Positions 1 to 9,052 of a DNA stretch of 45,373 bases are shown piece by piece. Each line of letters starts with the position of its first letter. The first letter of the stretch is position 1. The DNA lies in contig NZ_BAGE01000028.1 of NCBI RefSeq assembly GCF_000308675.1, positions 1-45,373 of the forward strand, given 5' to 3'. The translations under genes were made by a program, and so were the position numbers. Below the pieces are notes generated by a model, which was not told the origin of the DNA, searched no databases, and was given only the letters and a program-made list of their open reading frames with translations. This DNA is from Nocardia paucivorans NBRC 100373 (lineage in GTDB: Bacteria > Actinomycetota > Actinomycetes > Mycobacteriales > Mycobacteriaceae).

Positions 1-1685
1 TGAAGGCGGTGCCGATAAGCCCGGAGGCCAGGGCCGCGCTCGGTCTGGCCGATGATGTGACCTCGCTGGCCCCACCGGAACTCATTCGCGCAATCCTGCT
101 CGCGCCGGTGGATCTGTTGTGGAACGGCGGTATCGGTACCTATATCAAGGCCAGTACCGAGACCAATGCCGATGTGGGGGACAAGTCCAACGACGCGGTG
201 CGGGTGGATGCGAACCGGTTGCGGGTCAAGGTGATCGGTGAGGGCGGCAACCTCGGGGTCACGGCATTGGGGCGGATCGAGTTCTGCCGCCACGGTGGCA
301 AGATGAACACCGACGCCCTGGACAATTCGGCGGGTGTGGACTGCTCCGACCACGAGGTCAATATCAAGGTTTTGCTGGACGGCGTGGTGAAATCCGGGCT
401 GTTGCCGGAATCCGAACGCAATCCGCTGCTGGCCTCGATGACCGACACCGTGGCGGATATGGTGCTGCAGGACAATGTGTCCCAGAACTTCCTCATGGGC
501 ATTTCCCGCGCCGAGGCACCGCGAATGCTCAATGTGCACCGCCGGTTGATCGCGGAATTGGAATCCCGTGGCCTGGACCGGGAATTGGAAGCATTGCCCA
601 CGGACGCGGAGATCAAACGCCGTATGGAGGAGGGCACTGCGCTCACTTCACCGGAGTTGGCGAATCTGCTGGCGCACGTGAAACTCACCCTGAAGTCCGA
701 ACTGCTCGCCACCGATCTGCCCGACAGCGCCTATTTCTCGGCGCGCCTGCCCGAGTATTTCCCGCCGCCGCTGCGCAGCCGATTCGGCGCCGCAATCAAG
801 AAACACCGGTTGCGCCGGGAAATCGTCACCACCATGATCGCCAACGAACTGGTAGACTACGGCGGGATCACCTACAGCTTCCGGCTGAGCGAGGAGGTCG
901 GCGCCACGGCCACCGATACGGTGCGGGCCTTCACCGCCGCCACCGAGATATTCGGCCTGCACGATATCTGGGCCCGTATTCGCAGCGCCGACGCCTCGAC
1001 CGCCGTACGGGACCGACTGGAATTGGAAACCAAACGCACCCTCGACCGGGCCTCGCGCTGGCTGCTCACCAATCGCCCGCAGCCGATCGCCGTCGGCGCC
1101 GAGGTCAATCGGTACAGCCGGGGCGTGCGGGAGCTGGCGCCGAAGGTGCCCGGTTGGTTGCGCGGGCACCATATCGCCTCCCTCACCGAGCGGGCCGCCG
1201 AAGTGGTCGCGCAAGGCGCCCCGCTCGACCTGGCGACCGAGGTGTTCGGGCTGCTGAACATGTTCCCCCTGCTCGATGTGATCGATATCGCGGACATCAC
1301 CGATCGCTCCGGCGACGAGGTGGGGTCGCTGTACTATGCGCTGAACGAACACCTGCGGATAGATTGGCTGCTCGAGGCCGTGAGCCATCTGGAACGTGGT
1401 GACCGCTGGCATGCGTTGGCGCGGCTCGCGCTGCGCGACGATATGTACAGCTCGCTACGTTCGCTCACCCTCGATGTGCTCACCGGCGGTGATCCGGAGG
1501 AGACAGCCGACGAGAAAATTGCATACTGGGAATCCAAGAATCAGTCACGACTCGGGCGGGCCAGAGCCGCGCTGTCGGAGTTGTTCGAGTCCGGGGCCCA
1601 CGATCTCGCCACGTTGTCGGTTGCAGCGCGGCAGGTGCGCAGCATGGTGAGCGGGGTGGGCGCCCAATCGGAGGTACCACGGTGA
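1..1685 (+). CDS. gdh: NAD-specific glutamate dehydrogenase, large type (C-terminal part)
   Basis: This is the 3' part of the large (about 180 kDa class) NAD-dependent glutamate dehydrogenase, which oxidatively deaminates glutamate to 2-oxoglutarate and ammonia in the cytoplasm. The reading frame is already open at position 3, so the start lies outside the window and about 560 residues are present. The visible part includes the family blocks APVDLLWNGGIGTY, NADVGDKSNDA, VGEGGNLG and DNSAGVDCSDHEVNIK, followed by the helical C-terminal region. The stop codon overlaps the next gene by 4 bp (GTGA), so the two are probably translationally coupled. In M. tuberculosis the equivalent is Rv2476c, followed as here by a thioesterase gene. 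Identification is secure; only the full length is unknown. Confidence 0.95.
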   Translation, partial: KAVPISPEARAALGLADDVTSLAPPELIRAILLAPVDLLWNGGIGTYIKASTETNADVGDKSNDAVRVDANRLRVKVIGEGGNLGVTALGRIEFCRHGGKMNTDALDNSAGVDCSDHEVNIKVLLDGVVKSGLLPESERNPLLASMTDTVADMVLQDNVSQNFLMGISRAEAPRMLNVHRRLIAELESRGLDRELEALPTDAEIKRRMEEGTALTSPELANLLAHVKLTLKSELLATDLPDSAYFSARLPEYFPPPLRSRFGAAIKKHRLRREIVTTMIANELVDYGGITYSFRLSEEVGATATDTVRAFTAATEIFGLHDIWARIRSADASTAVRDRLELETKRTLDRASRWLLTNRPQPIAVGAEVNRYSRGVRELAPKVPGWLRGHHIASLTERAAEVVAQGAPLDLATEVFGLLNMFPLLDVIDIADITDRSGDEVGSLYYALNEHLRIDWLLEAVSHLERGDRWHALARLALRDDMYSSLRSLTLDVLTGGDPEETADEKIAYWESKNQSRLGRARAALSELFESGAHDLATLSVAARQVRSMVSGVGAQSEVPR

Positions 1686-2167
1686 CGAATGCCGTTTCGC
1701 GCAACGGTAACGCGACGGACCGCGTTCGCGGCGACGCCGGGGCGGTTCTTGCCCCTCGGCGTTTCCACACCCCGGTGGCCATCAGGTGGTCCGATATGGA
1801 CGCCTTCCAGCACGTCAACCACGCGCGAATGGTGACCTTGCTGGAGGAGGCTCGGATTCCGTGGCTGTTCGAGGAGGGACGTCCCACAGCCGCGCTGCGC
1901 AACGGCTGTGTTCTCGCCGACCTGCACGTCCGTTACCGCGGCCAGCTGCGGCACGAGGACACCCCGCTCGATGTCGCCATGTGGATCGAGCAATTGCGGG
2001 CGGTGGATTTCACCGTCGCCTACGAGGTGCGCGCGGCGGGTGCGGCACCGGATTCGCCGCCGGCCGTGCTGGCTTCCACCCAGCTCGCCGCCTTCGATAT
2101 CCAGACCCAGCGCCTGCGCCGGCTCACCGATGCGGAACGCGAATATCTGGCGCAGTGGAAATTCTGA
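1682..2167 (+). CDS. Acyl-CoA thioesterase, hotdog fold (4HBT family)
   Basis: The 161-residue product is a single-domain hotdog-fold thioesterase. The family signature is visible near residues 35-60 (IRWSDMDAFQHVNHARMV), where the Asp is the usual catalytic residue, followed by the central helix LLEEARIPWL. It probably hydrolyses an acyl-CoA thioester; the substrate cannot be read from the sequence. The GTG start overlaps the gdh stop by 4 bp, which supports this start and an operon with gdh. The first 28 residues are a low-complexity extension. It corresponds in position to Rv2475c of M. tuberculosis. Confidence 0.85.
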   Translation: MTNAVSRNGNATDRVRGDAGAVLAPRRFHTPVAIRWSDMDAFQHVNHARMVTLLEEARIPWLFEEGRPTAALRNGCVLADLHVRYRGQLRHEDTPLDVAMWIEQLRAVDFTVAYEVRAAGAAPDSPPAVLASTQLAAFDIQTQRLRRLTDAEREYLAQWKF

Positions 2168-2192
2168 ACGCCGCCGGGGTGATGGTCCGGCC

Positions 2193-2861
2193 GTGAACCT
2201 CGATCAGCGGGTGCTGTATGTCGAGGACCCGGCCGAACGCGAGAATCTCGCCACCTTCCTCACCCGGGCCGTGCGCCTGGACCCGGCGGCGGTGGTGCGG
2301 CTGCGCCGGCGCGGGGACCGATATGTGGCGGCCTGGGTAGCCACCGGTTTCGAGGCCTTGGCAACCCGCACCGTGGTCGCCGAACTGGGCGTCGACGATG
2401 TCACGGTCGGCGCCGACACCGTGTTGAGCGGGTTGGGCACGACGGACCCCATCGACCTCGGATACTCGCTGGACTCCGCCTGGCGGGGCGCATTACCCCC
2501 GGACACCGGTTTCGGACATGTCGACGACGTTCCGGCGCGAACCCTGGTGGAGCTCGCCGAACGCGGGGTCGGTCTGGCCAGGGCACACGGGTCCGGCCAC
2601 GGTCCCCCCGCCTCCCTGCTGGATCAAACCGTCCTGACCGTCTCGGAGGAACGGACACAGGTCCAAGTGCCCATGCGGGTGGTGTTCGCCCTCACCGCCA
2701 TGGACTTCATCCCGCACTCGGGCGAGAAGGCAGACCCCCGGCGTATCCCCGCCTCGGAGATCGTTCGCGTGCGCGCCACCAATACCTGGCTGCGCCTGGA
2801 CGCCCGCTACGGTTCGATTGCCCGCCGTCGCACCGGCTCCCTACCACTGACCCCTCGATAG
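2193..2861 (+). CDS. Conserved hypothetical protein, Rv2474c-like
   Basis: This 222-residue protein has no domain I can name. The reading frame is open further upstream, but I place the start at GTG 2193, because upstream codons run through the thioesterase gene in another frame and the protein from VNLDQRVLYVEDP onwards looks soluble and well ordered. It has no signal peptide and no membrane segment. Its place directly after gdh and the thioesterase matches the M. tuberculosis gene order, where Rv2474c is also of unknown function. It is probably the last gene of the gdh operon, since the next gene is convergent. Confidence 0.7.
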   Translation: MNLDQRVLYVEDPAERENLATFLTRAVRLDPAAVVRLRRRGDRYVAAWVATGFEALATRTVVAELGVDDVTVGADTVLSGLGTTDPIDLGYSLDSAWRGALPPDTGFGHVDDVPARTLVELAERGVGLARAHGSGHGPPASLLDQTVLTVSEERTQVQVPMRVVFALTAMDFIPHSGEKADPRRIPASEIVRVRATNTWLRLDARYGSIARRRTGSLPLTPR

Positions 2862-2936
2862 CCCTACCGGTTCGCCCGTGACGATCTCGGTCGCCTCCAG
2901 TTCATACCCGACTGTGCCGGTGTCGCCGGGAGCAGC

Positions 2937-3683
2937 TCAGGCCGCGCCCTCCCCCAGATACTGCAACCACACCGGGTCGAGTTCGTTGACCGTCGACAGC
3001 AACCGCCAGTGCGGGCCCTTCGGCGACACCAGCTGGGTGCGCAGGGTCCAGCCCAGTTCACTGAGCAGTTTGTCGGCCTTGCGGTGGTTACAGGGGGCGC
3101 AGCTGGCGACACAGTTCTCCCAGCTGTGTTCACCGCCACGGCTGCGCGGTATGACGTGATCGATGGTTTCGGCCTTGCCGCCGCAGTAGCCGCACCGGTA
3201 GCGGTCGCGCTGCATGAGCGCGGCGCGGGTCATGGGGACGCGGGCCCGGTAGGGGACACGCACATAGGTGCGCAATCGGATCACGGAGGGGATGGCGACG
3301 GCGCCGCCGGCCGAGTGCAGGACCGGTCCGGTGGGGTCGTGATGGATGGCGTCGGCCTTATCGCAGACGAGCAGGACAATGGCGCGGCGCGCGGTCAATG
3401 CGGTGAGTGGTTCGTAGGTGGCGTTCAGCAACAGCACCCGGCGTTTGAGCCAGTTGGTGCCGGTGACCGGTGCGGCGGACCGGGTGGACGTGGGAGTGGA
3501 GGACGTGGGAGTGGAGTCGGAATCGACGGAACGAGCGGAGTCCCCGGCATGCCGGGAACCGGAATGGTGATCGGACAACAGCTGCAACGGAGGAGCCCCC
3601 GACCCACGAGCGTGGACGTCGGCGGGCTTCAGTTGTCGATGAGCTCTCGCCTCCTGTGGTCGGGCGCCGTTCCGGTGCTTCAT
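2937..3683 (-). CDS. HNH endonuclease domain protein (Rv2469c-like)
   Basis: The C-terminal half carries a clear HNH nuclease domain: CGYCGG (first Cys pair), then TIDHVIPRSRGG with the His-Asp/His core, then ENCVASCAPCNHRKADK with the second Cys pair and final His. The Cys pairs should bind a structural zinc. Such proteins nick or cut DNA; the target here is unknown. Residues 1-75 are low-complexity (His, Ser, Thr and Pro rich), so the true start may lie downstream of ATG 3683, near LLLNATYEPL where family similarity begins. The gene diverges from glbO, as Rv2469c does next to glbO in M. tuberculosis, which argues for a conserved chromosomal gene rather than a homing element. Confidence 0.85.
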   Translation of the reverse strand: MKHRNGARPQEARAHRQLKPADVHARGSGAPPLQLLSDHHSGSRHAGDSARSVDSDSTPTSSTPTSTRSAAPVTGTNWLKRRVLLLNATYEPLTALTARRAIVLLVCDKADAIHHDPTGPVLHSAGGAVAIPSVIRLRTYVRVPYRARVPMTRAALMQRDRYRCGYCGGKAETIDHVIPRSRGGEHSWENCVASCAPCNHRKADKLLSELGWTLRTQLVSPKGPHWRLLSTVNELDPVWLQYLGEGAA

Positions 3684-3882
3684 GTCGACCCCAATTCCTG
3701 CTTTTCAAGATCATGTGGTATCGCAATCCGGATACTGCAAACCAGTTGACCATGGAACAGGCCGTCGCGCACGACTATTTTGCACAAAGATCGGTTAACT
3801 GTGGCTGAAGCGCGACGGGTGCGGACGGGCACAATGGAGTGCGGGGGCGCACGCGGGGGTGAATCGGTGAATCGAGAGGTGT

Positions 3883-4287
3883 ATGAGTTCGGGCGAGCAG
3901 ACAGCGACATCGTTCTACGAGGCCGTCGGGGGCGCGGAGACGTTCCGACGGATCGTCTCCGCGTTCTACCGTGAGGTGGCCGCCGACGAGATCCTGCGCC
4001 CGATGTATCCGGAGGAGGATCTGGGTCCGGCCGAGCGGCGGCTGCGGATGTTCCTCGAACAGTATTGGGGTGGTCCGCGCACCTATTCCGACGAGCGCGG
4101 CCACCCGCGGCTGCGGATGCGGCACATGCCGTTCGAGGTGGGGCCGGTGCAGCGGGACGCCTGGTTGCGCTGTATGCGCATCGCCGTCGCCGAGATCGAA
4201 CCGGAGATCCTCGACGACGCCCACCGCCGCCAACTGCTCGACTATCTCGAAATGGCGGCGAATTCCCTGGTCAACACCGCATGGTGA
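3883..4287 (+). CDS. glbO: Group II truncated haemoglobin (trHbO)
   Basis: The 134-residue protein matches truncated haemoglobin O, a haem protein linked to oxygen and nitric oxide chemistry and to peroxidase-like activity near the membrane. Key residues can be placed: Tyr29 (B10), Tyr42 (CD1) in the motif YPEEDL, proximal His81 (F8) in LRMRHMPF, and Trp94 (G8) in RDAWLRCM. They are shifted by six residues from the M. tuberculosis protein. The block [20 protein letters not shown] is the family hallmark. The ATG is preceded by GAGAGG. It lies upstream of ctaJ, a cytochrome oxidase subunit gene, and opposite the HNH gene. Confidence 0.96.
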   Translation: MSSGEQTATSFYEAVGGAETFRRIVSAFYREVAADEILRPMYPEEDLGPAERRLRMFLEQYWGGPRTYSDERGHPRLRMRHMPFEVGPVQRDAWLRCMRIAVAEIEPEILDDAHRRQLLDYLEMAANSLVNTAW

Positions 4288-4332
4288 CCACCTCGTGATC
4301 AACTACTACACACCATCGTCTACCGTTGATTC

Positions 4333-4623
4333 GTGAGCATTCTCGAGACAGTGGCGGTTTTCGCCGGTATCCCGCTGGGGATCTACCTCATAATCGCCGG
4401 CTTGTCGTTTCTCGGTAAGCCGTTGCCCGGCGAGAAGCCGGTCCACTACGACCTGAGTAAGCCGTGGACCTCGGAGCCCGTGCTGTGGAGTGCCACCGAC
4501 GAGGTGACCGGGCTCGGCCACTACGACGTGAGCGAATCGTCGCATGGTGAGCATGCGGCGTTCGAAGCCCTTGAATCGAACCGGAAAGAGCTGATCGGAG
4601 GCCGGGCAAGTGGCAGGTTCTAA
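4333..4623 (+). CDS. ctaJ: aa3-type cytochrome oxidase accessory subunit CtaJ
   Basis: This is a 96-residue protein with one N-terminal membrane helix (about residues 5-26, VAVFAGIPLGIYLIIAGLSF) and a soluble C-terminal tail. Its form and its place between glbO and the DUF5130 gene upstream of pepN match CtaJ, a small subunit found in the mycobacterial bcc-aa3 respiratory supercomplex (MSMEG_4693, from memory). It starts at GTG 4333 without a clear ribosome binding site. Its end overlaps the next gene by 14 bp, so the two are co-translated. The identification depends partly on gene order. Confidence 0.72.
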   Translation: MSILETVAVFAGIPLGIYLIIAGLSFLGKPLPGEKPVHYDLSKPWTSEPVLWSATDEVTGLGHYDVSESSHGEHAAFEALESNRKELIGGRASGRF

Positions 4624-5068
4624 ATGGCCGGCGGTGATCGAGTCGGAGTTGCCTCGCGGCTACGCGCTCACCAGCAGCGGACGTGTCTCGGGCGTGCACG
4701 AGGCCGGTGATGTGTTCAAGGAAGCCCCGTTCAGCAATAACGAACGGTTGGCCGTGGACAATGTTCTCACCGAGGTGACCCGCGCCACCAAGATTCGGTT
4801 CAACATCTACATCGGCGACCTCGGTGAGGATCCGGCCGCCGCGGTGGACGCGCTGTTCCCGACCACCCCGGAGGCGGCGCGCTCGGTGCTCATCGCTGTC
4901 TCCCCCAACGACCGGGCCGTGGAGGTTCGCTCCGGTAAGGATGTCGCCGACCGCGCCAACGACCGGGTCTGCCAGCTGGGTGTGACCGCGGCGCTGAGCT
5001 CGATCCGCCAGGGCGACCTCATCGACGGCCTGATCTCCGCTCTGCGGGTCATGGCCGCCGCCGTGTAG
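4610..5068 (+). CDS. DUF5130 family protein (Rv2468c-like)
   Basis: The 152-residue protein has the look of the DUF5130 family, related to the TPM/TLP18.3 fold: an opening FSNNERLAVDNVLTEVTRAT helix, then the strand FNIYIGDLGED, then VLIAVSPNDRAVEVRSGKDV. Function is unknown; TPM-type domains are often found in membrane-protein or photosystem quality control, which cannot be extrapolated here. There is no signal peptide. The GTG start overlaps the end of ctaJ and has GGAGG about ten bases upstream, which decides this start. It is convergent with pepN. Confidence 0.8.
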   Translation: MAGSKWPAVIESELPRGYALTSSGRVSGVHEAGDVFKEAPFSNNERLAVDNVLTEVTRATKIRFNIYIGDLGEDPAAAVDALFPTTPEAARSVLIAVSPNDRAVEVRSGKDVADRANDRVCQLGVTAALSSIRQGDLIDGLISALRVMAAAV

Positions 5069-5112
5069 GACTTGTACAGGCTGTGTCGAATTACGCCGGC
5101 TCCGCCGGCACG

Positions 5113-5210
5113 GGGTTGCGGCCCTGATGGGTCTCGCGTGTGCGCGTCCGGAACTCGCGCCTTCGAGCGCATGCGCCTCGGACGTGCCCACGCGAGACGG
5201 GCCGCAACCC
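5113..5210. repeat. Long interrupted inverted repeat between convergent genes
   Basis: The left arm is GGGTTGCGGCCC (5113-5124) plus GTCTCGCGTG (5131-5140). The right arm, CACGCGAGAC (5189-5198) plus GGGCCGCAACCC (5199-5210), is its exact reverse complement except for a 6-base insert (TGATGG) in the left arm. The 48-base interior also pairs partly with itself (CGTCCG against CGGACG). The element lies between the convergent DUF5130 and pepN genes. It could act as a bidirectional terminator, or be a dispersed palindromic repeat of the genome. Confidence 0.75.
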
Positions 5211-5335
5211 TTTGCGGTTCCGTGGCCCCGGATCTTCGTTCCCGGGTGAACTCGCAGATACGAGGTCACCTACATGGAGGCGGGGAAATCACCGGGTAGG
5301 GGACCGCTGCGAATGCGCGAACGGCCCCCTATGGG

Positions 5336-7909
5336 TCAGGAGGCGTCGAAGGCGCGGGCGCGCAGCGACCGCTCGATACCGGCCTTACCCTCGCTGACCA
5401 GACGGCGCAGCGCCGGCGGGTGATCCTGGGCGAGGAATTCGTCGGCCTTGGCGACGGCCTCCTCGCTGATCGCCCATGCCGGGTAGAGCCCGACGACCAC
5501 TGTCTGCGCCACTTCGCTGGAGCGGCGCTCCCACACATCGGGGATCTCGGCGAAGTATCGGTCCACATACGGCATCAGCAGGTCCTGCTGCCCGGCCGGC
5601 GCGAAACCGCCGACAATCGAGCGAGCGGTGATGTTGGGCACCGAATCGTCGCCCATCACCGTGGACCACGCCATCTCCTTCACCGCGGCGATCGGGCGGG
5701 CGGTGGCCGCCGCAGCAGCCTGACGCCGGCCCGCCGCCGTCGGATCCTTGCTCAGTTCGGCGTCGATGGTCGGGGTGTCCGGGCCGTCGGCGTCGATCTC
5801 CCCGGACGCCGCCAGTGCGGTGACCAGTCGCCAGCGCAGATCGGTGTCCACCACCAGACCCGGCAGGCCGACCCGGGCCGGGTCGCCGTCCAGGAGTTCG
5901 CGCAGCACCTCCGTGTGCCAGGCGGAGAGCTTGGCGCCGGTGAGGGCATTGACGAAGGCCAACTGATGGTCGGAGCCGGGTTCGGCCTCCCGGGCCAGTT
6001 CCAACAGTCGGTTCGCGAAGTCCGTCCAACCGGTGGCGTCGGCCCAGGTGGGGTCGGCATAGCTGCGCAGCGCGGTATTGGCCTGCATGAGCAGCCGCTG
6101 CACCACGCCGATCTCCGTTTCGGCGCCGATCCCGCGCTGCACCAGCGCCACGAAATCCCGGGCCCGCAGCTCGGCCTGCCGGGTCATCTCCCAGGCCGCC
6201 GACCAGGCCAGGGTGCGTGGCAGCGGTTCGGCGATATCGGCGATGCGGTTGATGAGCACGTCGAGCGAATCGGGGTCCAGCCGCACCGAGCAGTAGGTGA
6301 GGTCGTCATCGTTGATCAGCACGAACTTTCCGCGCGGGATACCGACCAGGTCCGGCACCTCGGTGCGTTCGGTGGCGTCCAGGTCCAGTTCCACCCGATG
6401 GGTGCGGACCAGGGCGCCGTCACGGTCGTCGTAGACGCCGATGGCCAGCCGGTGTACCCGGCGCTCCCCGGCGCCGGGGTCGGCGCCTTCCTGGATCACC
6501 GCGAAGGAGGTGAACCGGCCCTCGGCGTCGATGGTGAAATCCGGGCGCAGAATGTTCAGACCGGTGGTCTTGAGCCACTGCGCGCCCCAGGTGGACAGGT
6601 CCCGACCCGAGGACTTCTCCAGGGCGGACAGCAGATCGTCGAAGGTGGCGTTACCGTACGCGTGCTCGGCGAAGTACTCGCGCAGACCGGCCAGGAACGG
6701 CTCCAATCCCACATAGGCCACCAGCTGTTTGAGCACACTCGCGCCCTTGGCGTAGGTGATGCCGTCGAAGTTGACCTCCACCGCCGCCAGATCGGGGATA
6801 TCAGCGGCGATCGGGTGGGTGGACGGCAGCTGGTCCTGTCGGTACGCCCACGACTTCTCCACATTGGCGAAGGTGGTCCACGCATTGGTGTACTCGGTGG
6901 CCTCTGCCTGACACAGCACCGAGGCGAAGGTGGCGAACGACTCGTTCAACCACAGGTCGTCCCACCACTTCATGGTGACCAGATCGCCGAACCACATATG
7001 CGCCATCTCGTGCAGCACGGTTTCGGCGCGTCGCTCATAGGAGGCCCGGGTGACCTTGGACCGGAAGACATAGTCCTCCAGGAAGGTTACCGCGCCCGCG
7101 TTCTCCATGGCGCCGGCATTGAACTCGGGGACGAACAGCTGGTCGTATTTGCCGAACACGTACGGCATGCCGAAGTTGCGGTGATAGAACCCGAAACCCT
7201 GTTTGGTCTCGGTGAACAGCCGCTCGGCGTCCATGTACTCGGCCAGTGAGGCCCGGCAGTAGAGGCCGAGCGGGATGCTGCCGTGCTCGTCGGTGTAGGT
7301 ATCGGTCCATTCGGCGTACGGGCCGGCGATGAGCGCCACCAGATAGGTGCTCATCCGCGGGGTGGTCGCGAACCGGTGCCGGCCGGAATCCCCGCCGGGG
7401 ATCGGGGCGCCGTTGGAGATGACCTTCCAATCGGCGGGGGCGGTGACCTCCATATCGAAGGTGGCCTTGAGGTCCGGCTGGTCGAAGCAGGCGAACATGC
7501 GTTTGGCATCGGCCGTCTCGAACTGCGAATACAGATACACCGCATCGTCGGTGGGGTCGACGAACCGGTGTAGACCCTCCCCGGTGTGCGAGTACTCGCA
7601 GTCGGCCTCCACCACCAGTTCATTGGTTTCGGCCAGTCCGGTCAGGGTGATGCCGGTGGATTCGTCGTAGTCGGAGACGTCGATCGGGGTGCCGTTGAGC
7701 ACCGCCGACCGCACCGAGCGGGCGACGATATCGACGAATGTGCTCGCCCCCGGCTTCGCGGTGAAGGTGACCGTGCTGCGGGAGAAAAACGTCTGCTCGC
7801 CCGGTGCGCCCGCTCCGTCGGTCAGGTCGAGTTCGATGCGGTAGTTGTCGACCGAGACGATCTCGGCGCGCTCGATCGCCTGGTCGCGGGTGAGATTCGG
7901 TGCGGACAT
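5336..7909 (-). CDS. pepN: Aminopeptidase N (M1 family zinc metallopeptidase)
   Basis: The product of about 857 residues is an M1 aminopeptidase that removes N-terminal amino acids from peptides in the cytoplasm. The substrate-binding motif GAMEN is at residues 266-270, and the zinc site HEMAH at 300-304 is followed by the third ligand Glu323 in LWLNESFATF. The C-terminal half is the ERAP1-like helical domain. The reading frame begins 45 bases further upstream, but ATG 7909 has an ideal AAGGAG site just before it and begins MSAPNLTRDQA, so I use it. It corresponds to Rv2467 and diverges from purC. Confidence 0.95.
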   Translation of the reverse strand: MSAPNLTRDQAIERAEIVSVDNYRIELDLTDGAGAPGEQTFFSRSTVTFTAKPGASTFVDIVARSVRSAVLNGTPIDVSDYDESTGITLTGLAETNELVVEADCEYSHTGEGLHRFVDPTDDAVYLYSQFETADAKRMFACFDQPDLKATFDMEVTAPADWKVISNGAPIPGGDSGRHRFATTPRMSTYLVALIAGPYAEWTDTYTDEHGSIPLGLYCRASLAEYMDAERLFTETKQGFGFYHRNFGMPYVFGKYDQLFVPEFNAGAMENAGAVTFLEDYVFRSKVTRASYERRAETVLHEMAHMWFGDLVTMKWWDDLWLNESFATFASVLCQAEATEYTNAWTTFANVEKSWAYRQDQLPSTHPIAADIPDLAAVEVNFDGITYAKGASVLKQLVAYVGLEPFLAGLREYFAEHAYGNATFDDLLSALEKSSGRDLSTWGAQWLKTTGLNILRPDFTIDAEGRFTSFAVIQEGADPGAGERRVHRLAIGVYDDRDGALVRTHRVELDLDATERTEVPDLVGIPRGKFVLINDDDLTYCSVRLDPDSLDVLINRIADIAEPLPRTLAWSAAWEMTRQAELRARDFVALVQRGIGAETEIGVVQRLLMQANTALRSYADPTWADATGWTDFANRLLELAREAEPGSDHQLAFVNALTGAKLSAWHTEVLRELLDGDPARVGLPGLVVDTDLRWRLVTALAASGEIDADGPDTPTIDAELSKDPTAAGRRQAAAAATARPIAAVKEMAWSTVMGDDSVPNITARSIVGGFAPAGQQDLLMPYVDRYFAEIPDVWERRSSEVAQTVVVGLYPAWAISEEAVAKADEFLAQDHPPALRRLVSEGKAGIERSLRARAFDAS

Positions 7910-8028
7910 CGGACTCCTTGGAATCGGGGAAACGACACGGGTAACAAGGGACACACTGCCACGCCGGTAGGGTGGCCCGCGCGGGCAATATGCCTACGGG
8001 AAACCCTATCGATGATCGGAGCCGCGAC

Positions 8029-8853
8029 GTGAAGCATGTGCATGCCGGAAAGGTGCGCGACCTGTATGCCGACGGCGACACTCTTCTGATTGTCGCCTCC
8101 GACCGGGTGTCGGTCTACGACGTGTCCCTGCCCACCCCTGTCCCGGACAAGGGCGCGCTGCTCACCCAATTGTCGGCCTGGTGGTTCGACTACTTCGCCG
8201 ATATCCCCAACCACGTGCTGTCGGCCACCGACGTCCCCGCGGAGTTCGCCGGTCGCGCCCTGCGGGTGAAACCGCTGAAGATGGTGCTGGTGGAGTGCAT
8301 CGCGCGCGGCTACCTGGTGGGGTCGGGACTGAAGGAATACCAGCGCACCGGGTCGGTGTGCGGGGTGAAGCTGCCGCCGGGGCTGCGGGAGGGCGACAAA
8401 CTGCCCGAACCGATCTTCACGCCCACCACCAAGGTCTCCGACACCGGCCACGACGAGCCCATGACCTTCGACGACGTGGTGAACCAGGAGGGGCGGGAGG
8501 TCGCCGAGAAACTGCGTGATCTCACCCTCGACATCTACACCCGCGGTGCCGCGCACGCTGCGCAACGCGGGGTGATCGTGGCCGACACCAAGGTGGAGTT
8601 CGGCTGGGACGGGGATGCGCTCACCCTCGGCGACGAGGTGCTCACCTCCGACTCGTCGCGGTTCTGGCCGGCCGACGAATGGGAGCCGGGCCGCCCGCAG
8701 CGCTCGTTCGACAAACAGTTCGTCCGCGACTGGGCCACCTCCACCGGTTGGGACAAGGAGCCGCCCGGGCCGGAAATCCCCGCCGATATCGTCGAGGCCA
8801 CCCGCCGCAAGTACATCGAGGCCTACGAACGGATCACCGGCCGCACCTGGTGA
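8029..8853 (+). CDS. purC: SAICAR synthase (phosphoribosylaminoimidazole-succinocarboxamide synthase)
   Basis: This enzyme joins CAIR and aspartate, using ATP, in purine biosynthesis. Family motifs include GKVRDLY near the N-terminus, SDRVSVYD, LVECIARGYLVGSGL, IVADTKVEFG, DSSRFWPAD and SFDKQFVRDW. The frame extends upstream (ATG 7990 is an alternative start), but GTG 8029 has GGAG at 8018-8021 with a 7-base spacer and the family homology begins right there. The resulting 274 residues are slightly shorter than many homologues. No other pur gene is nearby. It diverges from pepN across about 120 bases. Confidence 0.93.
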   Translation: MKHVHAGKVRDLYADGDTLLIVASDRVSVYDVSLPTPVPDKGALLTQLSAWWFDYFADIPNHVLSATDVPAEFAGRALRVKPLKMVLVECIARGYLVGSGLKEYQRTGSVCGVKLPPGLREGDKLPEPIFTPTTKVSDTGHDEPMTFDDVVNQEGREVAEKLRDLTLDIYTRGAAHAAQRGVIVADTKVEFGWDGDALTLGDEVLTSDSSRFWPADEWEPGRPQRSFDKQFVRDWATSTGWDKEPPGPEIPADIVEATRRKYIEAYERITGRTW

Positions 8854-9052
8854 TCCGTTCGGGCGGTTCATCCCATATTCGGCCACTCGACGCGGGGTAC
8901 GAGTCGTCCGGCCTCCACAAGGTGCTGTTCGGCCTGGCGGCGCGGTGGACAGATCGCGCTCCAGCAGTCGATATGGGTGCGCATCGCCAGGTGCGCGGTC
9001 GCGAGATCCATCACCATGAGCGATGACCTGTCGATGCTCGGTTCGATAGCGC

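Noticed and set aside
2937..3683. HNH gene as a homing endonuclease or mobile element
   Set aside because: Its position next to glbO matches the conserved mycobacterial order, and no intron, intein or inverted repeats are visible.
5420..7249. Long plus-strand open frame opposite pepN (609 codons)
   Set aside because: It is a shadow of pepN caused by high GC at third positions; pepN has complete motifs and an ideal ribosome binding site.
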